Source: Petrolisthes cinctipes
Lineage: Eukaryota; Arthropoda; Malacostraca; Decapoda; Porcellanidae
Direction of reading: 5' to 3'
DNA: 64,000 nt
NCBI GenBank assembly: GCA_033782935.1
Contig: JAWQEG010001325.1
Location: 1,550,001 to 1,614,000, forward strand
The position numbers and the translations under genes were made by a program. Below the pieces are notes generated by a model. The model worked only from the letters and a program-made list of their open reading frames with translations. It had not been told where the DNA came from and did no database searches. This document shows, in pieces, positions 32,072 through 44,123 of this stretch; the first letter of the stretch is position 1, and each line of letters opens with the position of its first letter.

Positions 32072-32712
32072 TCCCTTCTCCCTTCTTCTTCAACCCCAAC
32101 CTTCAAGCAAAGTAGTCCTTCGTATTTATAATTATGGCATTCTTATCAGTTCCACCACTACTGGTGTATATTCAGTTACATATTACCATTTACACATATT
32201 CCCTTACTCAAATACATTGCCTTCTTTCTCTGTTAATGTATTATATTACGTAGTATACATATACAAGGCATGTATTGTTCTGCAAGCAGGAAAATGGACC
32301 ATCCTAACAAATTTAATTTTCCAAGTAAGTTACTAATAAATGCTGGAACTATTATAGGAACGATAGGTTCGTAATTATACATTATAATTATAAATGCAGG
32401 TTATTCCCTGTACGCCAATTAATATTTTTCATTTACTTAATCATTACTTATTTTCCGTCCCTATTATAATCTACCTAGGGTTTTAATTATTCCCCCTAAT
32501 TCCACTTATTTACCTAACTATAATAATTATTTTTAGTGTTCATATATAACCTCTAACTATAATAATTATTTTTATTGTTCATATAAACCATCTTCCAAAA
32601 GAAATTTACTACCACGACCATTATCTTCATTGATAATCTAGGCCTGGCCACTAAGTACAATCTTATACAAAGAAAAACTTACCCTATCACCCGTAAATAC
32701 TCCAAATAGATA
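32072..32712 (-). repeat. dispersed repeat, minus-strand copy (partner 19505-20115)
   Basis: Reads as the reverse complement of 19505-20115. Matching strings are CTATCACCCGTAAATACTCC, TTGATAATCTAGGCCTGGCC and CTCAAATACATTGCCTTCTT. It ends at the inverted-repeat unit that begins at 32721. Confidence 0.75.
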
Positions 32713-32774
32713 ATATAAAAACGCCTGTTTATCTGGGGTTCAGAGTTCGAGTATCTCGACTCGCTTGTATGAGG

Positions 32775-33639
32775 AAAAGAGAGGATTAGGGGGGGGGTTG
32801 AGGAGAAAGGGGGAGGAGAATTAAAAAGGTATTGGGGGTAGATATCCCTCTCCACGGTGATAGCCATTCATTCTTATTCATATGTGTTTAACTTCTGAAC
32901 AGGTAGAGGAAGAGAAATAATAGCTTAAATGATATATTTGATACAAGATGATATTGGAAAAATCTTTGAGATACCAACTCATTATATATTTCTTTAGTAA
33001 ATACTTCTAATCAAAATATGAACGTCACTGCAGCACGTCAATAAAGTGCTACTCATATATAAGCTTTACTGTCTTATAACTAGTAATGTGGATAATTATT
33101 GTATAGTAAGTAAGTAGGTTTCCCTCCAGTTCTGTTCAACCGACTGTGTGAGGTGAACTTTATGATATCAGCCTGATCAGCAGGATATTCATTCCGACTG
33201 AAATATACAAGCATAACTAAATTTACTAACTTGCATATCCTAATGGGGGTTCGGCCGGTATATATACGAATTTATGGACGTTAAAAGATGTCCACGTGTC
33301 ACCCGCTAATCAATTTCTTCACAACATAATAGCCTAACCTCATTATTTATGTCAGTCGATGTTACAGGGCATACTACTTACTAGATGTAGAGAGTAATAG
33401 TAAAATTATACCAGCAAGCATGCCAAGGGATTTATGGCCGGTAATGGATGGAGACAATGCATTAAGTAGTGTATTTACTCAGAACTTCAGTCTCTTATAA
33501 TGATCCATGTCAGTGTGTCCGTCTTACTGTGGTTAGAGGTAAATTATCATAAAATTATAAGTATTTTAATAAAGTATTAGATAACAAGTTTGTATCCTAA
33601 AGATTATATTTATTAATTCATGTTATATTACATATTTCA
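32775..33639. other. gene-free AT-rich DNA
   Basis: I see no gene, tandem repeat or recognised element here. A GGGGG-rich patch at 32788-32840 borders the left arm. Confidence 0.5.
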
Positions 33640-34165
33640 TGTAATATATTTATTCTTCCTCTAAGCTGTGATCATAGTGAAATGGAACCCTCCTAAGGCG
33701 TAAAAGCTTTAATAGAACGAGGGTTGACAGAGAGGAGGGACTGCAAGCATTGAGAATACAGATGAGAACAAATGGGACAGTTGGAGAGACGAAACAGATC
33801 AAACAATCAGAGGAGGACCGGATCGGAATGGTATGGTATTGTATTGTATTGCATGCTGGGCACGAGTTGTGCTTGGGATAAGAAAAAAAAAACCATGAGA
33901 CGTGTGATAGAGAACAAGGTAGACTCATTGAGGAGGTCTAACAGGGAGGTGACACGACCTTGAGAGAAATACAAAGGGAACGATTGCCGCCGAGCAGCAT
34001 TCTACTGGGTACACTCAATGAGAAAATGTTGGACTGTAACTCGAGTCTGACAGTTCTGGCTGAGTAGGGGGTGCCTTTTGCGATGGTTCGGAGAAAGTCA
34101 TGTGACCACTGACGGCTAAATAGTCCTGAGTTTGTTGTTTGTAAGAGACCCCCTACCCTGTAGTT
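33640..34165 (-). pseudogene. 3' fragment of an RNase H-bearing LINE
   Basis: On the minus strand the C-terminal end of an I-type ORF2 is readable across frameshifts: TRVTVQHFLIECTQ, NAARRQSFPLYFSQ and SLLDLLNESTLF. This matches in style the C-terminal zinc-binding/IECP region and the following tail of L4e ORF2 (RHLIVECPSLGDLRR). A 3' UTR with a short ATTGT-type repeat (33830-33852) follows. RT and RNase H cores are absent: a strongly 5'-truncated copy. Confidence 0.65.
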
Positions 34166-34209
34166 GGTTACACACATATGAATGGTTATTATCCCCCTAC
34201 CCCCAACGC

Positions 34210-34380
34210 CTAATCTGTGTGTGTGTGTGTGTGTGTGTGTGTGCTTCAGACAAGCGAGTCAACATACTCGAACTCTGAACCCCAGATAAACAGGTGTTGG
34301 CAGTGCTGACTGTACCAAGAAATTCAATCCGGAGCTGTGCGTGTGTGTGTATGTATGTATGTATGTTATGTACGTGTCTC

Positions 34381-34417
<37 letters not shown>

Positions 34418-34431
34418 TATGTACGTGTCTC

Positions 34432-34470
<39 letters not shown>

Positions 34471-34633
34471 TATGTACGTGTGTGTGTGTGTATGTGTGTG
34501 TGTGGAATCAGGGGTGGAAAATAGGGTTTGAATATTCATGTTTAATGAGAAAGAGAGTGAGAAAGAGTACGAGAGTGAGAGAGAGGGAGTGAGGGAGTGT
34601 GAGAGTAAGATTGTGAGAAAGAGTGTGTGTGTG

Positions 34634-34687
<54 letters not shown>

Positions 34688-35021
34688 AGTGTGATAGAAT
34701 GTGTGAGAGAGAATAAGAGAAAGACAGACAGACATAAAGAGTGTGAGAAAGAGTGAGACAATGTGTGAGAGTAAGAGAGACAGACAGATAGATAGAGAAA
34801 GAGTGTAAGAGAGAGTGAGAGGGGGAGAAGTAAACACACACACACACACACACAATGAAAAAGAGGGCTCAGTGTGTGTGTGTACATGTATCTCTGTGTA
34901 TGTATATGTATGTATGTCTATATATGTTTGTGTATGTATCTCTGTATGTGTATGTATATATTTCTGTATGTATATATGTATGTATATCTCTATGTATGTA
35001 TGTGTGTGTATGTATGCATAT

Positions 35022-35058
<37 letters not shown>

Positions 35059-35790
35059 ATTAGTAAATGATATATGTTCATGTCGCAAGGGATGTGTGTG
35101 TGTGTTCCTCCGTGTGTGTGTGTGTGTTTGTATTTTTTTCCGTATGTGTGTGTGTTTGTTTTTCTGTGTGTGTTTGTTTTTAACCATGTGTATGTGTGTG
35201 TTTGTTTTTAACCGTGTGTGTTTGTGTTTGTTTTTAACCATGTGTGTGTGTGTTTATTTTTTCCGTGTGTGTGTATGTGTGTTTTTCTGTGTGTGTGTGT
35301 CTTTGTTTGTCTCCGTGTGTGTCTTTGTTTTTCTCCGTGTGTGTGTGTCTGTATTATTCTCTGTATGTGTGTGAGTACATACATACAGAGAGAAACACAC
35401 ACGTACACACACAATGAAACACACGCACACACACACACACAAAGAGAGAGATACACACACATACACATAAAGAGAGAGAGAGCCACACACACACGGGGGT
35501 TATCGATCCCATGTTATTTGCGTGTACGTGTGTGTGTGTATTTTTGTGTCTGTGTATGTGTGTATGTATGTATGTATTTATGTGTATGTATGTATACATA
35601 TGTATGTATGTATTTATCTGTATATGTATGTATGTATATCTCTATGCCTATGTGTATGTCTGTGTGTATGTATCCATTTATCTCTATGTGTGTATGTATG
35701 TATATGTATGTATGTGTGTGTGTGTATGTATCTATGTATGTATGTATCTATCTGTACGGTGATAGAGAGACGAGACAGCAAGAATGAAGG
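34210..35790. repeat. about 1.6 kb of mixed simple-sequence DNA
   Basis: GT run (34213-34243). Three copies of a unit of about 60 bp combining (TATG)n, TTATGTACGTGTCTC and (GT)n (34345-34505). GA run (34638-34684). GT/GTAT arrays (34874-35060). GT/TTTGT arrays (35095-35365). Switch to CA/GAGA (35375-35500). GTAT/GTCT arrays to about 35757. All long frames here are translated dinucleotide repeats and not genes. Confidence 0.92.
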
Positions 35791-36392
35791 AAATAGAAAG
35801 AAAAGAGTGGTAGTTGAAAAACTAAAAGCTAGTGGCTGGGGCCGAAAGGGCGCCAAAACCCTTAAAGTATTTCCCACATCACTAATGCAGGCAATACCCC
35901 CCTACGGGGCAAGCACGAGGGATAAAAGGAATACAGGGATAGCTGTCTAATATCCAAAGGATAATATATATTCAGTAGTCTATCCCACTACGATGGTGAA
36001 CAAAAGACAGTGCCTTTAATTAAAGGACATAATGTAACAGATATTCTAATTATATTTGTTTGTTATTACTTTTCAACTAATCACCTTCATTTTTCTTACC
36101 CTCTTCCCCCTTACCCTCGCCTTAAATCATCAAATTTGTTCTTTCCTATATCCACCTAAGTTAATGCAGTATGCACTTTAAACCCGGGTTCTTCAAACTA
36201 CGGGTCCCGAATTCCTCCAAACTGGGTCGCAGGCTCACAAATATAAATACATGAATAAAATAGAATAATAATGTTCGCGACAATAAAATATATATGAAGT
36301 TCATACATGAATCCACCTAACATATTTTTATAATCGAATATTCATATATTTAATTATCAATAAAACAAAATAATTGCACAAATATTAGCCTT

Positions 36393-36441
<49 letters not shown>

Positions 36442-36864
36442 GGTGAGGCAGTGTTTATAATTCTGGTTAGAATTCCTTTTGATCATAAATATTACGTTTC
36501 AGTTTCTGGCCTTGTATTTTCTTTGGTTGATAATTCTGATCATTTGTAAAAGATCTTTCTGTATGGGTCGCGAGAATGATGTCATAGTAAAAACTGGGTC
36601 ACGACTGAAAATTTTTAAAGAACCCTGCTTTATACTATTGGTGATTCGATACCGTTCAGAGTGTATGCTTCATTCATTCCTCCTGACACACGTCTCTCTA
36701 CCTGATCATTCGTTATCCTCCTATATAGCTCCGCCCACATTTCTCTCCTCCTCTCCCACTAACATCCCCCCCTCCCTCCACCTGCAACTGTTACCAGATC
36801 CGACGAGGCCCAAACCAAGTCGCTGATGGATGGGGTGTGGACCATTGATCTCTCCGGAGCTGTA
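35762..36864 (-). repeat. composite repeat CR, minus-strand copy
   Basis: Reverse complement of 62131-63270: CAGCTCCGGA start (36855-36864), GTCCACACCCCATCCATC, an internal hAT-type MITE, and the LINE-like end TTAAGGGTTTTGGCGCCCTT. The 3' end runs into the microsatellite block at 35760 instead of the AATC tail. It contains a (GA)n run at 36398-36438 where the other copy has a shorter CT-rich stretch. Confidence 0.85.
36185..36627 (-). mobile_element. hAT-type MITE inside composite repeat (minus copy)
   Basis: Inverted ends CAGGGTTCTT... and ...GAAGAACCCGG, homologous to 62365-62794. Shared by both composite copies, so it was present before they dispersed. No transposase. Confidence 0.75.
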
Positions 36865-37368
36865 CATTTGGCACGCGTTTTTAGCGGCTTGAACGGAATA
36901 AATCTGTTCGAGCTTCTGTTCGAGCGATACATTTGGTGCGCGATTTTAGCAGTTCGACTTTATGGTTTTAACCGATAAATAGAATATTTGACATTTTAAC
37001 GTAATTTTTACGTCGACTTACGTCATGTTCGTTATACCAAAACCTGCGCCTGGTGATGGTGATTCAGAATATATATGGGTTTTGGATGTAGGTGTAACCG
37101 TTTTCGAGTAAGAGAGGAGGAGGCTGAAGACACCAGCCAAACAGGGCAGTACTCCTAGGGTAGACGCTGGACTGGTGATAGGGAGGGTTGGAACTCCCGT
37201 TTCACCTGTCTGTCCACCTTTTCTGATCTTTTTTCGTGTCTCACATACACTGAGAGTAGTCCAACATACTCCCAAAGACATCACTCTCTCTCTATTTACA
37301 CAATATACACAAACACGCTACACACCACACCCTTTGTCCAAATTATATCCCCCCAAAATTATACAAAT
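36865..37368. other. gene-free region before L5e
   Basis: No gene. A partial 63-bp-spaced duplication (ACATTTGGCACGCG... and ACATTTGGTGCGCG...) lies at about 36863-36955. The right end may include the 5' UTR of L5e. Confidence 0.5.
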
Positions 37369-40308
37369 ATGAAAGGAATTAAAAATCAAGCATCGGAGGC
37401 CCCTGGGGATGGGTCAATAAACTCCTCTCAGCCTGGACCCTTTGTTGACGACCCCCTGAGATGCCTTGGACCATTGACTGACTCACTCTTTATCAACTTT
37501 AGCAACATTCGTGGTGTTTCCTCTAACTTCTCTTCTGTTGAACACCACCTCTTCTCTGCTAAACCTCATCTTCTCTTCCTCACCGAGACCCAGATCTCAG
37601 CATCAAGTGACAGCAACCCCTACTCTGTCTCCTCTTACTTTCTCTATCCCCAGTTTCGTGCCAAAGGTGGCTGTTGCGTATACGTACGCAACGACCTCAC
37701 TTGTTCTCGTGTTCCCGAACTAGACTCTTCTGAATTCTCAACCATCTGGCTTCGGCTAACCTGTTACTCTCAAACTAAATACATCTGTGCTGTATATCTC
37801 TCTCCTAACTCTACTGACTATCCAAAATTCTTTGACTATCTTACCTCAAAAGAGGAACACATTCTATCCTTTCTCAGAAATCTCCATTTTAGGAGATTTC
37901 AACGTTCACCACCGCCTTTGGCTCTCATCTCCCTTCACTGATCCACCTGGTGAACAAGCCTTCATCTTTTCTATCCTCAACGACCTAGAGCAGTTAATTC
38001 AGTACCCTACCCGTATTCCAGACCGCCTTGGAGATCAGCCCAATATTCTTGATTTATTCCTAACCTCTCATCCTTCTGCTTATACTGTTGAACTTTTCTC
38101 TCCTTTGGGCTCCTCCGATCACAATCTTATTTCAGTATCCTGTCCTATCGCTCCAATAACACCTTTAGACCCTCCCAGGAAGCGGCGTCTGTGGCATTAC
38201 AGCACTGCCAACTGGGATGATCTGAGGCAATACTTTAATGATTTCCCATGGAAAGATTGTTGCTTTCGTGGCCGGGGTCCCTCTGAGTGTGCTGCACGCA
38301 TCACAGAGGTGATCCTCTCGGGCATGGAGGCATACATTCCATATTCTTTCCCTCTTACTAATTCACGAAACTCTTGGTTTAATCACGCTTGTTCTACTGC
38401 TGTCCACAACAAGGAGGAAGCTTTCAGACGGTATCGACGCCTTCAAACTGATGAATCTCGTGCTCTGTATATTTCTGCCCGGAATCGTGCCAAATCTGTT
38501 CTCAGACTAGCCAAAAAATCCTTCATCCGTGCCAAGTGCAATGATCTGTCCAACTCTTCCACCTCTCGTTCTTTCTGGCATCTAGCCAAAAATCTCTCCA
38601 GTAACTTTACTTCTTCCTCTTTCCCTCCTCTCATCCTTCCTGATGGAAATGTTGCCATCTCTTCACCTGATAAAGCTGAACTCTTCTCTCAAACCTTTGC
38701 CTTTAACTCCACACTGGACGATTCCGGCTTTATTCCTCCAACTCCGCCCCCCTCTGACTTACTTATGCCTGTCATCAGAATCTCTTCAAAGGAAGTATTT
38801 TCTGCCCTCTCTGGCCTTAACACTCGGAAGGTGTAGGGGCCTGATGGGATTCCTCCTGTTGTTCTCAAGAACTGTGCTTCCGTACTGACACCCTGCCTAG
38901 GCAAACTGTTCCGTCTATGTCTATCATCTAACACTTTTCCTTCTAGCTGGAAGTTTGCTCTGATCCAACCTGTTCCGAAGAAAGGTGACCGCTCCCAACC
39001 CTCCAACTATCGCCCCATTGCTTTGACCTCATGTCTATCTAAAGTCTTCGAATCTGTTCTAAACTCCAAAATTCATAAGCACCTTATTTGTCACGACCTT
39101 CTTTCAGATCGTCAGTATGGTTTCCGTCAAGGACGCTCTACTGGCGATCTTCTATCCCTCCTATCTGATTCATGGTCAACCTCTTTTCGGAACTTTGGTG
39201 AAACTTATACTGTTGCCCTCGACATATCCAAAGCTTTTGATAGAGTCTGGCACAAAGCCTTAATCTCCAAACTGCCCTCATTCGGTTTCTATCGCTCTCT
39301 CTGCACCTTTATCTCTGATTTCCTTTCTGGCTGGTCTATAGCTGCTGTTGTAGATGGTCACTGTTCTTCTTCCAAGTCTATTAATAGTGGTGTTTCTCAG
39401 GGTTCTGTTCTATCACCCACCCTCTTTCTCCTGTTCATTAATGACCTTCTTACCTGTACCTCTTCCCCTATCCACTCATATGCTGATGATTCCACCCTAC
39501 ACTACTCCACTCACTATGACAACCGTCCATCCCAGCAGCTCCTCTCCACATCACGTGATGATGCAGTAGCACGCCTGACTTCTGATCTTTCCCACATCTC
39601 TAACTGGGGCAGAGAGAACCTTGTTGTTTTTAATGCCTCTAAAACACAGTTCCTTCATCTTTCGACTCGTACTAATCTTCCTGATAACTATCCCCTCTCC
39701 TTCAATGACACACAACTAAACCTTTCCCCCTCTCTTAATATTCTTGGAGTCTCTTTCTCTCATAATCTCTCTTGGAGAGATCACATTACCTCTCTTGCTA
39801 AAACCGCCTCAAAGAAGTTGGGTGTGATTATTTCACCCCCTCACAGTTGCTGTCTCTGTACAGGGGTCTCATCTGCCCCTGTATGGAGTACGGCTCTCAT
39901 GTGTGGGGTGGTTCAACATTCACAACATTCCTGGACAAGGTGGAATCAAAGGCTTTTCGTCTCATCAACTCTCCTCCTCTTACTGATTCACTACAACCTC
40001 TCTCTTTTCGCCGCAATGTTGCATCACTTTCTCTCTTCTATCGCTACTACACTGGACATTGCTCTTCTGAACTCTCTCAATGTATGCTTCCTCCCCTCAG
40101 GAGAGCATGCAACACTCGTCAAGCCTCTCGTTCTCACCCCTTTTCTGTCCAACTCCCTAATGCAATAGTTAACCTGTACTCTCAGTCTTTCATATACACA
40201 ACTGGTCAACTCTGGAACACTCTACCTTCATCCATCTTTCCACCTTACTACGACTTATGTTCCTTCAAACGCAATGTGTCTAGGCATCTCGAACGAAATT
40301 GGACATGA
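37369..40308 (+). pseudogene. L5e EN-RT, three breaks
   Basis: EN in the first frame (37369-37941): INFSNIRGVSSNF, LLFLTETQISAS. A shift near 37890 leads to [21 protein letters not shown] and [12 protein letters not shown] stop (TAG 38834-38836) precedes the RT, which continues GPDGIPPVVLKNC, YRPIALTSCLSKVF, VALDISKAFDRVWH (motif A), GVSQGSVLSPTLFLLF and SYADDSTLH. A final shift near 39840 leads to the C-terminal domain (YRGLICPCMEYGSHVW, ATGQLWNTLP-type ending) with a stop at about 40306-40308. Catalytic residues are intact; the breaks make it a pseudogene. Confidence 0.9.
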
Positions 40309-40391
40309 TTTTGGACACTCCCTCTAGCGACTATACTGATGGGGACAGTGAGCGGGCCCGTGGCCTTTAGTCCCCATTTTTTTTAATATTG

Positions 40392-40420
<29 letters not shown>
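37369..40420 (+). mobile_element. jockey/CR1-like LINE L5e without RNase H
   Basis: EN and RT fragments followed by a short 3' UTR and a 29-base A-run at 40392-40420. No ORF1 and no RNase H. Pyrimidine-rich coding strand. The right flank is R1 copy C (from 40483). Confidence 0.88.
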
Positions 40421-40422
<2 letters not shown>

Positions 40423-40951
40423 AGAGACGGTTTGCCATTTATAGTATCGATGAGTATGTATATATGTGTTACGAGTCGATGCTCGTGGCATAATAATAAC
40501 AATATTGTAGCATAGAGAATAGGGTTTAATTAAATAAGCCAGTCTGAGTATAATCTACTGGTTATGAGTAGCTACCCAGCTGTACCGTACCGAGGTACAA
40601 GATTTGAACACTGCCTTGAGGGGAAATTTCAGCTGCACCGTTACTTCTCAACTGTCGACTCGTCGGTATTTCTCGCTCGTATCATTATACCGAAGGAATT
40701 AATAATGATGAGTAAGATTAATTCCTTGAATTGCATATGATATCGTGAAGTGGAGAAGTGTAGTGAATTATTTATGCATTGTGAATTAGAATTGCATGTA
40801 TAACTGATGTCTGTATAGAATAGGATGTTAAGTTAGCCAGTGTATCGCTTGGAGTGTATCGTTGGCTGTGTCTACGTAATGTTACCACCCCGCCAAGCAA
40901 CCCCGGGTTTTTGAATCAGTTCGGCTTTGCACCTTCGCGAGTATACACGTA

Positions 40952-42163
40952 CTATTGCGGACGAAAGTTTCTTTCTACTCCGGGTGATAAGTCCGCACGA
41001 CTGCTGGCCCATTTCTGGCCGGCAGGTTGCTGCTTGCTCGAGAACTACACCACCGCGTAAACCAGCAACCGAACAGTTGACTGTCTCGGATTCGGATAGG
41101 AAATGTATAGCATATAAATAGATGCATTAGTTGATAGGTAATATCAGGTGCAAAGCAAGTAATAACTAAACAAGAAGAAAATGCCAGTACTAGTATTTAA
41201 CATATTGAACGCTGACTGTATCATTAATATACCATTTTCCTTTTACACGTAGCCAGGGCCTGTATTCACTAGGCATATCAGAGTTTGCACTTGCTCGTAT
41301 GCTTGCATTACTAATCTCCCATAGTGTTTCAGGCTCATTTCGAAACAGTGAATGGTGTTGCTATTCTATTAGTATGAGTTTATATTTTGATTTCTGAGCA
41401 TGAATGAACGCTTAAGAAGAAAATAAATATTATCTTAAGAAAGAATGAACTTTGCTTTTGTGAATAAGATGTCCTATGGACTGTCCGGGGGAAAAAAAAA
41501 GTTACTTTCTTTTAACTAGTGGAAACATGACTGACTTAAAAAGTAAATATAAAAACATATATAAATGGATATATTACATATAGGTGCTGCAAATATAGAA
41601 CTACAGGTTATATGGAGTAAATCTAAGTGCATGAATCGAACAGTGGTCCGGTCATGAGACAGCCGTATGCTATAGACCGAGTCCTTGAAAAGATACCATA
41701 ATAGTGAACACAGCCAACATTACTTTCAAAGGGTCATTGCTCCCATTCCATTTTAAATGAGGTATATCATTTTTCATTTTACTGCATGCTTCTGTGGGCT
41801 TAAAATCACACTATATAGTATGAACTATGATTCAGTTTATTCTAGTAATATTTCAGCTTTTGTGTGATTTCTGACAAATAGTAGTACTGGGTTATCTTCT
41901 TGTGCAATAGTAATTATTTTGTTTTGCACCTGATATTACCTATCATCTAATGCATTTATTTACTGTATATGCTATACACATGAGAGAGAGAGAGGGGGGG
42001 GGGGTAAATTACTTTCTATCCGAATCCGAGACAGTCAACTGTTTGGTTGCTGGTTTACACGGTGGTGTAGTTCTCGAGCCAACAGCAACCTGCCGGCCAG
42101 AAAAGGGGCAGCAGTCGTGAGGACTTATCACCCGGAGTAAAAAGAAACTTTTGTCCGCAATAG
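40952..42163. mobile_element. 1.2-kb TIR element X, TA-flanked
   Basis: The left arm starts CTATTGCGGACGAAAGTTTC; the right arm, reverse-complemented, starts CTATTGCGGACAAAAGTTTC. Inverted similarity extends about 200 bp on each side (to about 41154 and from about 41934), including CAGTTGACTGTCTCGGATTC. TA at 40950-40951 and 42164-42165. The interior has no transposase frame. Nonautonomous. Confidence 0.88.
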
Positions 42164-42165
42164 TA

Positions 42166-44123
42166 CAGTCGCGAGCTGATGGGATGGAGACACAAGCTCA
42201 CTCATCATGGGGTCATTTCTACCTGACGAGTTATGGAGGAAGGGTGAGAGAGAGAGAGAGAGGAACAGATGGGGGAGGTTATGGTGGAGTGTTGCCACTT
42301 CTGACTGATATAGAAATATCGCACCATCCACTGAAAGTTTCATTCGAAGCATTCACTGGTGAGAGGGAGAAACGAGAAGGAGGAATGAAGGTGTTTGGGG
42401 ATGAATGTATGAGCGACGTGAGTGAAGATATTGCAGGATTAATTGAATTAGTTGTGTATACGAATTAGACGGACATAGAGATATGTAATAACTGATTAAT
42501 ATTTTCGAGTTGGATATATAACTGATATTATTTCGCCACACTAAACTCACCATTGTAAACTGTGTGAGTGTTAGCTTAAAAGTTTAAAGTAATAAAAACA
42601 TTGTTATCCATCGTAACATAACATTCATCAATAATTACATAACCAAATGATTAAGTTAAAGTTTACCGCAAATCCACTGTTTCTATTGAACCTGGACGAA
42701 TCAAAGGTGACAAACATATATTCTCTGTGTTGGGAGAATAATATGTTACAGTTCTGTCCCTCAAAATGCATTGGTTTGCTAGATTGCCAACATTAATAAT
42801 TAAGTCGTGTGGGTGAAAGCTAGACACATATATAGGCCGCATCTAAATTCACAATTATAAACCCTAAGAATAACGGAAGACAGATATGTAATGTTTTATA
42901 GAAATGGAACTGAAATTTATATTTCTGTATATTGTCTTTTACTTTAATGTTGTCACTATTAAGAGTTTTATAATATAAATATTGCGGCTTACAAGGTGCA
43001 GTAATAATATCATAAAGTAAGTATTAAAAGTAATAGTAAGATGGTAGTCCTCAATTTAATTAATCCTTTGTATTATTGTTTGCGCTTAAATACTCGTCAT
43101 TATAAATTTGTAGGGCTCGCTTCAACAGAAAAAAAACAAAAAAAACACACACACAGCAGTGAGTAACACTCTGCAATCAACAACAATATAATAATTTAAT
43201 GTTATCACTGTAGTTACTTGACGGTAGCCATTATTTTCAAGGATAAATACACACAGTATCTAGAACATTTTATTGGACGCATAATAACTTTTTGAGTCTC
43301 ACTAACTTTGCCATGAAGGCTGACACCTCAAAGGTTGTCAGCACTGATTATCATATGCTTCACAAACAGTAACTAGCTTTATTCTACTATGCCTACGTGT
43401 TGATTATTTCCTTATTATGGGCAGAAATTTACTTGTAATCCAATAATACACTATATGTAACGTAGAACAAGTTATTTTATTCCCGTGTGTTAATTAATTT
43501 GGTAAGCCTGCGAAGGCTACAAGGTGTGGGATCAAGCTCCTTTAGTGTGTGTGTGTGTGTGTGTAAAGAGAACTGCGGTTCACATGACTCGAACCCTCAC
43601 TTCACCAGAAATGTGCCTATATTCTGCAGGAGAGATTCTGTCTCATTCCGTTCCACAGAATATTCTTTTCCCATAAAAAATATGGATATTTGTGGTTCTC
43701 ATAATTTTGTGTAATATTAATTATTGTTGAAACACATTTATCATTGATTATAGCAATTTCATTAAATATGTCAAGTTTTATAGACACCCATCTCATCTGA
43801 TGTCATTACAGTTCTGATATCGAACAATACTGTTCTTATATATGAGAGTACTCTTAAAATTATGATGACCATGCTAAAATTCAATACATAGGTTTGTTAT
43901 TGTGAACTCCATCTCCATTAGTCCCTTCGCCCAAAGTCAACCATAAATCATTAAGATAAAGAAAGACCCACAGCCACAGTTATTGGCGCCTCTCTTGCTC
44001 TTTCTACCTCCACCAGCCCCTCCATACCCCCCCTTCTTCCTCTCAAACTCCTCCATAACTCGTCAGGTAGAAGCGACCCCATGATGAGTGTGCTCGTGTC
44101 TCTATCCCATCAGCTCGCGACTG
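42166..44123. mobile_element. 2.0-kb TIR element Y, TA-flanked
   Basis: Both ends read CAGTCGCGAGCTGATGGGAT; inverted similarity is strong for about 80 bp (to GAGTTATGGAGGA) and weaker beyond. TA at 42164-42165 (shared with X) and 44124-44125. Short frames inside, including 42151-42468 and 43487-43714, show no transposase motif, so it is nonautonomous. A GT run lies at 43544-43563. Confidence 0.88.

Larger units (their letters stand above)
32721..34297. repeat. 1.58-kb segment bounded by 52-bp inverted repeats
   Basis: Left arm 32721-32774 (CCTGTTTATCTGGGGTTCAG...) and right arm 34246-34297 are inverted copies with about 90% identity. The right arm abuts GT-repeat DNA. The unit holds a LINE tail (33640-34165) but no transposase. 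No clear target duplication. It may be a nonautonomous DNA transposon or a foldback pair of an unrelated short repeat. Confidence 0.6.

Noticed and set aside
34345..34505. CRISPR-like regular repeats (units of about 60 bp)
   Set aside because: Units differ only by dinucleotide slippage, have no unique spacers, and the DNA is eukaryotic.
34294..35950. Long frames on both strands full of Cys/Val/Tyr or His/Thr
   Set aside because: Translations of GT/GTAT/CA repeats; open only because the repeats lack stops.
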